Numbered from the stretch's first letter, positions 1 through 5,010 are shown. The stretch: DNA of 5,176 nt from an uncultured Bacteroidales bacterium (GCA_945871755.1 CAMBWV010000106.1:1-5176), one strand, 5' to 3'. Numbers and translations: made by a program. The notes: generated from the letters alone by a model not told the origin.

Positions 1-736
1 CAATCGTTTGTCGCACGATGCGTCCGTTTTCATCAATATAGGCTGTGTCCTTCGAGATCATCACCACTTCATCGGGGTCGGTGGTAATGTCCGTGTTCAG
101 ATTGCGTTCGGCTGGGTCCAGACGATACTTGCGGAGGGCTGCTTTCTCGTAGTCGAACACCTCGTATCGGTAGTTCAGTTGTCTGATGTCCAGCATTTTC
201 GTGCCGTCAATGGGATGGCGGGTGTACACGCTTTCGATGGCTCGCTCCTGCTCTTCGGTGGGTTTGCGCCAGGGGATGGGTTTGGTCCAATTGAGGTGGG
301 GTGTGACGGGGTCGCCATAGCGGTCCACTTCAATCTTATACGTTTCATCGCCACCATATTGTGGGTCGGCCAGGCGTTCGCGGATGATAGAATCGCGCAC
401 CCATTCCACAAATTGGCGGTACATGGAGTTCGTCACCTCCGTCTGGTCCATCCAGAATCCGTCCACGGAGATTTCGCGTGTAGGTGTCACGATGCCCCAG
501 AGGGTATCGTTGTTTTCAACGCCCGCCTTGAGGTATCCGCGTTTGATTTCCACCATGCCGAAGGGGGCTGGTTCGTTGTATGCCGCCGAGCGTTGGCCCG
601 TCACTTCGCCGCCGTTTTGCATGGCGCGGCTATTTCCCATGCACGAAGCCAGCACTGCGAGGCAGAGGGCCGCAGCGGAGAGGCAGAGGGTACGGGCGAG
701 GTTACGTCTCAGTGGGGTTACGTTGCTGATGTTCAT
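1..736 (-). CDS. porK: Type IX secretion lipoprotein PorK/GldK, N-terminal part, runs off the left edge
   Basis: PorK/GldK is an outer-membrane lipoprotein that forms, with PorN, the periplasmic ring of the type IX secretion system. I translated 245 codons from the ATG at 736; the reading frame stays open to base 1. The N-terminus is a lipoprotein signal: arginines at 10, 11 and 15, a hydrophobic stretch, then the lipobox VLASC with the lipidated Cys at residue 32. An FGE-sulfatase/SUMF1-like fold starts with PFGMVEIKRG (58-67), followed by VDGFWMDQTEVTNSMYRQF (91-109), the usual 'W-M-D-x-T-E-V-T-N' signature of GldK and GldJ. Later NYRYEVFDYEKAALRKYRL and PAERNLNTDI resemble PorK as I remember it. 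The family is about 460-500 residues, so roughly half is present. It follows porP on the same strand after 160 bp, matching porP-porK-porL-porM-porN. GldJ is a less likely alternative because of the neighbour. Confidence 0.88.
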   Translation of the reverse strand, partial: MNISNVTPLRRNLARTLCLSAAALCLAVLASCMGNSRAMQNGGEVTGQRSAAYNEPAPFGMVEIKRGYLKAGVENNDTLWGIVTPTREISVDGFWMDQTEVTNSMYRQFVEWVRDSIIRERLADPQYGGDETYKIEVDRYGDPVTPHLNWTKPIPWRKPTEEQERAIESVYTRHPIDGTKMLDIRQLNYRYEVFDYEKAALRKYRLDPAERNLNTDITTDPDEVVMISKDTAYIDENGRIVRQTI

Positions 737-820
737 ATATCGGTATTCTTTTTTTCGGGGAAGGAGATGGAGAAGGGCTGAGCCTTTCTTGCTAGATTGT
801 CGAGCCTTTTTGTCTATCAT

Positions 821-854
821 AAATAATAGGCGTGCCCTAATAATAGGTGTACCT
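821..854 (-). promoter_or_regulatory. Two tandem 17-bp repeats with small dyads between porP and porK
   Basis: On the plus strand, 821-837 and 838-854 are adjacent copies matching at 13 of 17 positions (shared core AATAATAGG). Each ends in a short dyad: GGCGTGCC at 829-836 and GGTGTACC at 846-853. Two of the four differences are compensatory (C with G in one copy, T with A in the other), so the dyad survives in both. The repeats lie 85-118 bp before the porK ATG and after the porP stop. That would suit a regulator binding side by side, or short RNA hairpins in the intercistronic mRNA. I see no good TAnnTTTG box for a separate porK promoter here. Function is inferred only. Confidence 0.45.
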
Positions 855-896
855 TTTTATATATAGGCCCTGTGGTTTTGTTTATGGTTCCTGCAA

Positions 897-1829
897 CTAG
901 AGGAAGCGCACACTGCGGTGCAGGTTCTTGCCTTTTTTGCTCAGGTTGAGGTCGAGCGTATAGCCCAGGGTTACTTCGTGGTTACCGTGGAGCAGACCGA
1001 TGCCTTCGGTGTTGGCTTCGTAGGAGTAACTGAGGTCAATGCCGTGGAAACGGCCGCCCACGAATCCCGTCACAGAGTGCATGGGGCTGTAGGTGACGCC
1101 GCCATACAGGCGTTGTGTGTCTTTGGCGTAGAGCAGGCGTGCCGTGATGTCGGCGCGAAATTCCTGCCCGTCGTACCTCAACATGGTAGAGGGGACTATA
1201 TTAAATAACGGATTTTTGGTCTTAATATTGTATGCGGCGTAAAAATTATATAGACTTTTCACCTTAATCTCGTTCGTCTCGCCCATTAAAATGGTAGGGC
1301 TGGTCAGGTGTGCGGCCGATAAACCTACCTCTAGTCCTTTGCGTTGGTAAAAGAGGCCGACCGATACGTCAAACTTCGAGCCCGTCATCTCTGAGGAGGG
1401 AAAGGCAGGGTCGTTGGGGTCGATGAGGTCGGCTTTCGAACCGTCCACCTTCTCGTTGAGCATATCCACCTCCACGCCGATGCCGAGCCGTCCGCCGAAG
1501 AGGCGCTGCTGGTAGGCATATTGTGCGCAGAAGCGTTGGTGAGAGAAGAGGCCGATGGCATCGTTCTCAAAGACAAGGCCCACACCGTGGCGCGTCTTGC
1601 CCAGTGCAAAGGCCATGTCGGCACCTGCATACATCGTGCCGCCCGCATCGTCGAAGCCCATGTTGTGTGCTTGGTAGGCGGCAGTGATGCGCAGTTGGTC
1701 GTTGCGTCCCACAGCACCTGCATTGAATTGCGGCAGCATATCCCAGTAGTGGGCAAATGCTGGGGCCTGTTGTGCGGAGGCAGTGCGGAGGCAGGCGCAG
1801 AGTAGGAGGAGGCTGATGATGCGGCGCAT
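897..1829 (-). CDS. porP: Type IX secretion outer-membrane protein PorP/SprF
   Basis: This 310-residue protein belongs to the PorP/SprF family, outer-membrane beta-barrel proteins of the type IX secretion system (in some species they anchor or secrete partner proteins). Residues 1-19 form a Sec signal peptide (MRR, a leucine-rich core, then ASA before Gln20). The mature part starts with AHYWDMLPQFNAGAVGRND, the family's early 'NPA-x-x-G' motif in the form NAGAVG. It continues with alternating hydrophobic strands typical of a barrel, for example VGLVFENDAIGLFSHQ, GGRLGIGVEVDML, FDVSVGLFYQRKGLEVGLSA and the late GGRFHGIDLSYSYEAN. SHEVTLGY-type endings are usual; here it is NHEVTLGYTLDLNL. Length fits the family (about 300-330). 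The ATG at 1829 is chosen because it gives a complete signal peptide. I see no clear TAnnTTTG promoter upstream, but a 20-bp inverted repeat ends 31 bp before the start. Confidence 0.92.
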   Translation of the reverse strand: MRRIISLLLLCACLRTASAQQAPAFAHYWDMLPQFNAGAVGRNDQLRITAAYQAHNMGFDDAGGTMYAGADMAFALGKTRHGVGLVFENDAIGLFSHQRFCAQYAYQQRLFGGRLGIGVEVDMLNEKVDGSKADLIDPNDPAFPSSEMTGSKFDVSVGLFYQRKGLEVGLSAAHLTSPTILMGETNEIKVKSLYNFYAAYNIKTKNPLFNIVPSTMLRYDGQEFRADITARLLYAKDTQRLYGGVTYSPMHSVTGFVGGRFHGIDLSYSYEANTEGIGLLHGNHEVTLGYTLDLNLSKKGKNLHRSVRFL

Positions 1830-1860
1830 GTGGTTAGGGGAATTGGATAAATGGCTGAAT

Positions 1861-1920
1861 GGGTTAAAGGACTATGGCAACCCGCTCTTGGAAACTGGTC
1901 TTGCAATAGTTCTTTAACCC
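1861..1920 (-). repeat. 20-bp imperfect inverted repeat in front of porP
   Basis: The arms 1861-1880 and 1901-1920 are complementary at 18 of 20 positions (outer nine bases GGGTTAAAG / CTTTAACCC perfect), separated by 20 bases. Transcribed towards porP it would form a long hairpin ending 31 nt before the ATG, with one A-C and one U-C mismatch. No T-run follows on either strand, so it is not a standard intrinsic terminator. It could be an operator, a leader hairpin or a very small inverted-repeat element. Confidence 0.6.
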
Positions 1921-1960
1921 TTCGTGTGAAACGCCTGACGGGTCGGGAGTATATTGGAAA

Positions 1961-2021
1961 TCCCTGCTTTCAGGGAAGGGCGTTATCCGCAGGCTGCATG
2001 GAAACAGGTCGCTCGGCGACC
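1961..2021 (-). repeat. Short-hairpin cluster just downstream of the DUF2795 gene
   Basis: Two clear hairpins and one weak one sit 12 bp after the stop codon of the DUF2795 gene. They are GGTCGC-TCG-GCGACC (2007-2021), a partial GCAG/CTGC element (1989-1997), and TCCCTG-CTTT-CAGGGA (1961-1976), as written on the plus strand. Read on the minus strand, the first hairpin is followed by TGTTTCCATGCAGCCTGCGG, which resembles the AGTTTCAACGCAGCCTTTGG unit of the array after metF. I therefore take it as a smaller member of the same family. It may serve as an mRNA 3' end or stabiliser; no T-run is present. Confidence 0.5.
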
Positions 2022-2033
2022 ATTGATACTCGC

Positions 2034-2255
2034 TTAGTATTCATCCTCGTTGAAGAGGAAGTCTTCCTTCGTGGGATAGTCAGGCCATACGTCTTCGATA
2101 GTCTCGTAGATTTCGCCTTCGTCCTCGAGTTCTTGCAGGTTTTCAACGACTTCCATCGGTGCGCCCGAGCGCATGGCGTAGTCAATGAGCTCGTCCTTGG
2201 AGGCAGGCCAAGGAGCATCCTCTAGTTTTGATGCCAATTCGAGAGTCCAATACAT
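2034..2255 (-). CDS. Small acidic DUF2795-type protein
   Basis: A 73-residue acidic protein that I recognise as the DUF2795 type found widely in Bacteroidetes; its biochemical function is not known to me. Features seen: start MYWTLELASKLEDAPWPASK, then DELIDYAMRSGAPMEVVENL (a helical segment with the family's 'DELIDYA-x-R-SGAP' motif), an acidic stretch ELEDEGEIYETIEDVW, and the tail YPTKEDFLFNEDEY. There is no signal peptide and no membrane segment, so it should be cytosolic. The ATG at 2255 gives the conserved N-terminus. It lies 127 bp after the adenosyltransferase gene on the same strand and is probably also transcribed from its own promoter (a -7 box at 2344-2351). Confidence 0.85.
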   Translation of the reverse strand: MYWTLELASKLEDAPWPASKDELIDYAMRSGAPMEVVENLQELEDEGEIYETIEDVWPDYPTKEDFLFNEDEY

Positions 2256-2343
2256 ATTTCTAGGTTGATTTTTTTGTGTGGTTAGATATGTTGATTGCCA
2301 AGGGTGTTTCCCGCTATGGGGTTGCTGCCCTCTGAATTGGGGG

Positions 2344-2351
2344 CAAAAATA
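2344..2351 (-). promoter_or_regulatory. Candidate -7 box for the DUF2795 gene
   Basis: On the minus strand this reads TATTTTTG, a full match to the Bacteroidetes -7 consensus TAnnTTTG, and would give a 5' UTR of about 80 nt. No convincing TTTG lies 19-20 bp upstream, so the assignment is weak. The box lies inside a perfect palindrome, AAAAATA-C-TATTTTT (2345-2359). Confidence 0.4.
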
Positions 2352-2382
2352 CTATTTTTCTTTCTAATCCACCGCTTCCCTC

Positions 2383-2868
2383 CTATAATTTTATCTCCTC
2401 TACCCCCGAAATCGCATTAAAATGGCGCGCCAAGGCGTAGAGGTAGCCCGATAGGCGGTTGAGGTAGGGCACGACGTGGTCCAACTGCCCCAGACCAACC
2501 ACCTGTCGTTCGGCCCGCCTGCACACTGTTCGGCATACGTGGGTTTGTGCCGCCAAGGGGCAACCGCCTGGCAGGATGAAACCGCTGAAACGGCCGCACG
2601 TGGCTTCTAGACGCCGCGTTTCGGCCAGCAGGATGGCCTCTTCCGTCGGGCCAGGCACGTAGGTGGCTTGCGAGTAGCCCGCTGCCAGCGAACCGATGGC
2701 GAAGAGGCGGCGCTGCATCTCATGAAGGGCAGGGCGGTAGTCGGCGGGCGCGTTGGCGGCCAACCATCCTAGGTGGCTGCTCAGTTCGTCGAGGGTGCCG
2801 CATGTTTCTATGCGGGCGTCGTTCTTTCGCACTCGCTCGCCGGTGCTTAGGGAGGTTTTGGTTTGCAT
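2383..2868 (-). CDS. PduO-type cob(I)alamin adenosyltransferase with shortened N-terminus
   Basis: Transfers the adenosyl group of ATP to cob(I)alamin, giving adenosylcobalamin; cytosolic. From the ATG at 2868 it has 161 residues. Family motifs: RIETCGTLDELSSHLG (19-34), FILPGG (97-102), AAQTHVCRTVCRRAER (106-121, with the ATP/substrate-side arginines) and PYLNRLSGYLYALAR (134-148). The usual N-terminus, of the form TKTGDxGxTSLFGGERV, is here TKTSLSTGERV. About six residues covering the ATP-contacting TGDxGxT loop appear missing, so activity may be altered. The frame is open further upstream to a TTG at 2973 that overlaps the previous stop (TTGA). That extension only encodes repeated Pro/Ser/His from a 10-bp DNA repeat, so I prefer 2868, which has an A-rich stretch just upstream. 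Probably co-transcribed with the upstream methyltransferase-like gene. Confidence 0.88.
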   Translation of the reverse strand: MQTKTSLSTGERVRKNDARIETCGTLDELSSHLGWLAANAPADYRPALHEMQRRLFAIGSLAAGYSQATYVPGPTEEAILLAETRRLEATCGRFSGFILPGGCPLAAQTHVCRTVCRRAERQVVGLGQLDHVVPYLNRLSGYLYALARHFNAISGVEEIKL

Positions 2869-2880
2869 GGCTTTTTTTAG

Positions 2881-2943
2881 AGGATGGGAGAGGATGGGAG
2901 AGGATGGGAGAGGATGGGAGAGGATAGGATGGAGAGGATGGAG
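2881..2943. repeat. 10-bp tandem repeat in the gap before the adenosyltransferase
   Basis: Four perfect copies of AGGATGGGAG (2881-2920), a partial AGGAT, then two 9-bp variants AGGATGGAG (2926-2943). A seven-T run (2872-2878) borders it towards the adenosyltransferase start. The gap between the flanking genes is 101 bp, and the repeat occupies most of it as a strictly pyrimidine-rich stretch on the coding (minus) strand. Such perfect short repeats change copy number by slippage. Here that would alter the spacing between the stop of the upstream gene and the start of the next. Confidence 0.92.
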
Positions 2944-2969
2944 CGGAGGGCTGATGGAGCGGCATTGGC

Positions 2970-3593
2970 TCAATAACTAATGATATAGTCCTCCTTGTTG
3001 AGGCGCTGCTCCACATAGACTAGGCCGAACTCGTAGAGGTCGAAGGTGACGCGCACCCTTTGTTGGGCTTGCAGGCGGTGCCAGGCGGTGCGGTCGGCGG
3101 CGTGGCGGTGGATGCCACGAATGACGAGGGCACCTCCATCGCTCAACTGCTCCACGGCTTGCTCGGCCAGTGCTGGCCACGCCTCGGGCGCATCCAGATA
3201 GACGAAATCTAGGGTTTCGCCCTTGGGCAGGGTGGGGGAGGCTGCCTCCGCCGTGGTCCATTCGCACGACTCGCAGCCGCTCCTGATGTAGGCCACAGGG
3301 GCTGCGAGGTCCTTTCCGACAATGATATGGCCGCGCCGCGGGTGCGTATCGTTGCTCAGGCGGAAGAGGAGGCGCAGGTCGCCCAGCGTCATGCCATCGT
3401 GGCGACCGCTGCCCATCGGATGGGCCGTCAGAAGCGGGGCATAGGCATAGTAGAGGCCGCGCTCATAGACCACGCCCGTCACCTTCGCCCAGGCAAACGG
3501 TGAATGGATGCCGTAGCCGCAGCGATGGCGGAAGCGCAGCAACCGAATGACGGGCCGCCATATCTTATTATATATATAGGAGTGGATTTTCAT
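2970..3593 (-). CDS. Class I methyltransferase-like protein with degenerate motifs
   Basis: A 207-residue cytosolic protein that I place with a Bacteroidetes family of class I SAM methyltransferase-like proteins, usually annotated as hypothetical. Features seen: the N-terminal motif HRCGYGIHSPFAW (23-35), LLFRLSND (75-82), a strand LDFVYLDAPE (128-137) at the place of the post-II motif, GGALVIRGIH (153-162) and the ending RVTFDLYEFGLVYV (181-194). Relatives, from memory, carry a glycine-rich 'LELGTSLG' segment and an acidic 'DDIHWS' segment. Here these positions read HIIVGKDLAAP and IRGIHRH, so SAM binding and catalysis may be lost. Substrate unknown. It is the first gene of the adenosyltransferase group and has a strong promoter and a structured leader in front. 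Confidence 0.7.
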   Translation of the reverse strand: MKIHSYIYNKIWRPVIRLLRFRHRCGYGIHSPFAWAKVTGVVYERGLYYAYAPLLTAHPMGSGRHDGMTLGDLRLLFRLSNDTHPRRGHIIVGKDLAAPVAYIRSGCESCEWTTAEAASPTLPKGETLDFVYLDAPEAWPALAEQAVEQLSDGGALVIRGIHRHAADRTAWHRLQAQQRVRVTFDLYEFGLVYVEQRLNKEDYIISY

Positions 3594-3600
3594 GTTTTAT

Positions 3601-3687
3601 CGGCTGTGGGGCTGGAAGGTTTCCGCTGGCAAAGCCTGTAGATCCGGCAGCCCAAGGCTTCGTTGCAACCGGAGAAACCATTGCCCC
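3601..3687 (-). ncRNA. Structured mRNA leader with pseudoknot potential
   Basis: The predicted 5' UTR of the methyltransferase-like gene can form nested stems on the minus strand. Outer stem: GGTTTC (3679-3674) with GAAACC (3623-3618). Inner stem: CGAAGCCT (3662-3655) with AGGCTTTG (3637-3630), eight pairs including one G-U. The 17-nt terminal loop contains GGGCTG (3653-3648), which is complementary to CAGCCC (3614-3609) located after the outer stem and 15 nt before the ATG. Loop-to-downstream pairing near a start codon is the layout of many translational riboswitches. I could not match it to a named class (cobalamin, SAM, preQ1 and TPP hallmarks are not evident). Part of it also resembles the hairpin repeats after metF. 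Confidence 0.4.
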
Positions 3688-3693
3688 CTCCTG

Positions 3694-3725
3694 CAAAGGT
3701 AACTATTCACCGCGGGATAGGCAAG
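3694..3725 (-). promoter_or_regulatory. Promoter for the methyltransferase-like / adenosyltransferase genes
   Basis: On the minus strand CTTG (3725-3722; consensus TTTG) is followed after 20 bp by TACCTTTG (3701-3694), a perfect TAnnTTTG -7 box. Transcription would start near 3687, giving a leader of about 95 nt to the ATG at 3593. No other good candidate lies nearer to the gene. Confidence 0.65.
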
Positions 3726-3794
3726 GGCCGCCCCGCCTTTTTCTTTTGCCCCAGGATGAGGTTAGATATTGCAAAGTTGTTACTAAATGACGGG

Positions 3795-3818
3795 TTTTGC
3801 AAAGTCTATTATGCAAAA
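3795..3818. promoter_or_regulatory. Dyad TTTTGCA-N10-TGCAAAA between divergent promoters
   Basis: A perfect 7-bp inverted repeat (3795-3801 and 3812-3818) with a 10-bp spacer lies between the leftward promoter (3694-3725) and the rightward promoter (3873-3903). The motif TTGCAAAGT also occurs directly repeated at 3769-3777 and 3797-3805, and another TTTGCAAAA follows at 3881. This looks like an operator region, but TGCAAA is AT-rich and may recur by chance. The rest of 3726-3872 shows no gene that I can support. Confidence 0.35.
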
Positions 3819-3872
3819 ACATATCCTTGGAAAAGAAAAAGCACTATTTTGTGTAATTTTTTTTGCCTGCCT

Positions 3873-3903
3873 CTTGCAGATTTGCAAAACCGCCGTATCT
3901 TTG
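3873..3903 (+). promoter_or_regulatory. Promoter of the small terminated RNA ahead of metF
   Basis: CTTG (3873-3876; one mismatch to TTTG) is followed after 19 bp by TATCTTTG (3896-3903), a perfect Bacteroidetes TAnnTTTG -7 box. The expected start of transcription is near 3910. The following TTTGCATCG context is common in Bacteroidales promoters as I know them. Confidence 0.7.
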
Positions 3904-3909
3904 CATCGT

Positions 3910-3972
3910 GTTTTTCATAGTATTAGATTTAAGGTTAACAAGGTTGGGATACAGCGGTATCCCATTTTTTTT
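3910..3972 (+). ncRNA. Small RNA or terminated leader, about 63 nt, upstream of metF
   Basis: A compact unit bounded by a good promoter (-7 box at 3896-3903) and an intrinsic terminator (3945-3972). The body reads GTTTTTCATAG, TATTAGATTT, AAGGTTAACAAGGTTGGG and contains no ORF of note. I recall near-identical blocks (CATAGTATTAGATTT followed by AAGGTTAACAAAG) with variable terminator hairpins at many positions in Bacteroides and Prevotella genomes. That would make this one copy of a multi-copy small-RNA or leader family. The recollection cannot be tested here, and the resemblance to the published FopS paralogous sRNA family is only a guess. It may act in trans or attenuate read-through into metF. 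The 5' end is estimated from the promoter. Confidence 0.6.
3945..3972 (+). terminator. Intrinsic terminator of the small RNA
   Basis: The stem GGGATAC (3946-3952) and GTATCCC (3957-3963) has a four-base loop AGCG. It is extended by a T-A pair (3945/3964) and followed by eight T residues (3965-3972). This is a textbook rho-independent terminator on the plus strand. It lies 84 bp before the metF start, so read-through from the upstream promoter would be limited. Confidence 0.85.
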
Positions 3973-4004
3973 GCCCTTTTCCCAGAAAAACCCTCCAGCC
4001 GTGG

Positions 4005-4036
4005 GCTGCTCCTTCCGTTGAAAATGCGTACATTTG
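4005..4036 (+). promoter_or_regulatory. Candidate metF promoter
   Basis: TACATTTG (4029-4036) is a perfect TAnnTTTG -7 box 21 bp before the metF ATG. The -33 region is weak (GCTG at 4005-4008, spacing 20). Because the terminator at 3945-3972 lies upstream, a separate metF promoter is expected. The resulting 5' UTR would be only about 15 nt. Confidence 0.5.
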
Positions 4037-4056
4037 CCTGAAATACATTTTTCCCC

Positions 4057-5010
4057 ATGAACATCATAGACCTCATTCACCAGAAAGATACCACTGCCTT
4101 CAGCTTTGAAGTCCTCCCGCCGCTCAAGGGTACGGGCATCGACGGCCTGCGCCGCACCATTGACCGCTTGGCCGAGTTTGCGCCAGCCTATATCAATATC
4201 ACCACCCACCGCAGCGAGTACGTCTATACCGACCTCGGCGATGGGCTGATGCAGCGCTCGCGGTTGCGTCGCCGCCCTGGCACTGTGGCTGTGGCAGCCG
4301 CCATTCAGAATGCCTACCATATCCCTGTGGTGCCCCACATCCTCTGCTCGGGCTTTACCCGCGAGGAGACCGAGTATGTACTGCTCGACCTGCAATTCCT
4401 GGGCATCGAAAACCTCCTCGTGCTGCGTGGCGACAAGGCCAAGGAGGACGCGAAGTTTACGCCGACTCCCGATGGCTATAGCCACACCACCGAACTGCAA
4501 GAGCAAATCAACGCCTTCAACGAGGGCCGCTTCGTCGATGGTACGCCCATCAAAGTGCCTGGCAAGCCCTTCCACTATGGCGTGGCCTGCTATCCCGAGA
4601 AGCACGAAGAGGCGCTCAATCTCGAAACCGACTTCCATTGGTTTCAGCGCAAGGTGGAATTGGGCGCGGAGTACGGCGTCACCCAACTCTTCTACGACAA
4701 CCAAGCCTACCTGCGCCTTGTGGAGCGCGCCCGCAAGGAGGGCGTGAACGTGCCCATCATCCCAGGCATCAAACCTCTGACGAAGTTGTCCCAACTGACC
4801 ATGGTGCCCAAGACTTTCCATTGCGATTTCCCCGAGCCGCTGGCCAAGGAACTCCTCAAGTGTCAGACGGACGCCGAGGTCAAGGCTGTCGGCATCGAAT
4901 GGGCCGTGGCGCAGTGCCGCGAACTAATGGCCCACGGCGTGCCCAGCATCCATTTCTACACCGTTTCGGCCGTTGATAGCATTGCTGAGATTGCCCGGAG
5001 GATTTACTAG
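4057..5010 (+). CDS. metF: Methylenetetrahydrofolate reductase
   Basis: A 317-residue FAD-dependent TIM-barrel enzyme that reduces 5,10-methylene-tetrahydrofolate to 5-methyl-tetrahydrofolate, the methyl donor for methionine synthase; cytosolic. Family motifs: FSFEVLPP (15-22, with the conserved Glu18), INITTH (46-51), VVPHILCSG (91-99), NLLVLRGDK (119-127, with the Asp of the FAD/folate-site loop at 126), GVACYPEKHEEA (175-186), QLFYDN (210-215), IPGIKPL (235-241) and VPSIHFYT (295-302). All are intact. Length matches single-domain bacterial MetF, without the C-terminal SAM-regulatory domain of eukaryotic enzymes. The ATG at 4057 places the family motif at the expected distance. It is alone on its strand here. 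Its stop codon TAG lies inside a perfect 11-bp hairpin that begins an array of hairpins. Confidence 0.97.
   Translation: MNIIDLIHQKDTTAFSFEVLPPLKGTGIDGLRRTIDRLAEFAPAYINITTHRSEYVYTDLGDGLMQRSRLRRRPGTVAVAAAIQNAYHIPVVPHILCSGFTREETEYVLLDLQFLGIENLLVLRGDKAKEDAKFTPTPDGYSHTTELQEQINAFNEGRFVDGTPIKVPGKPFHYGVACYPEKHEEALNLETDFHWFQRKVELGAEYGVTQLFYDNQAYLRLVERARKEGVNVPIIPGIKPLTKLSQLTMVPKTFHCDFPEPLAKELLKCQTDAEVKAVGIEWAVAQCRELMAHGVPSIHFYTVSAVDSIAEIARRIY

Noticed and set aside
8..781. Long plus-strand open frame of 257 codons
   Set aside because: It lies antisense to porK, whose signal peptide, lipobox and fold motifs are clear on the minus strand; the plus-strand translation has no recognisable motifs.
2328..2345. 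GCCCTC/GGGGGC stem as a terminator
   Set aside because: On the plus strand there is no gene to terminate and A rather than T residues follow; on the minus strand it has a C-A mismatch and lies right after the -7 box.
2881..2943. CRISPR array
   Set aside because: The units are 9-10 bp, directly adjacent with no unique spacers, so this is a simple tandem repeat.
2869..2973. N-terminal extension of the adenosyltransferase from a TTG start
   Set aside because: The added 35 residues are only the translation of a 10-bp DNA repeat (PLPSSPILSHPL-like), unlike any family member. The ATG at 2868 gives a normal beginning.
3601..3687. Cobalamin riboswitch in front of the B12-related genes
   Set aside because: The context is tempting, but I do not see the conserved B12-box or the multi-stem core; the leader is also shorter than known cobalamin riboswitches.
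3844..4821. Long minus-strand open frame of 325 codons over metF
   Set aside because: It is a shadow of metF, which has all family motifs on the plus strand; the antisense frame also runs through the small RNA and its terminator.
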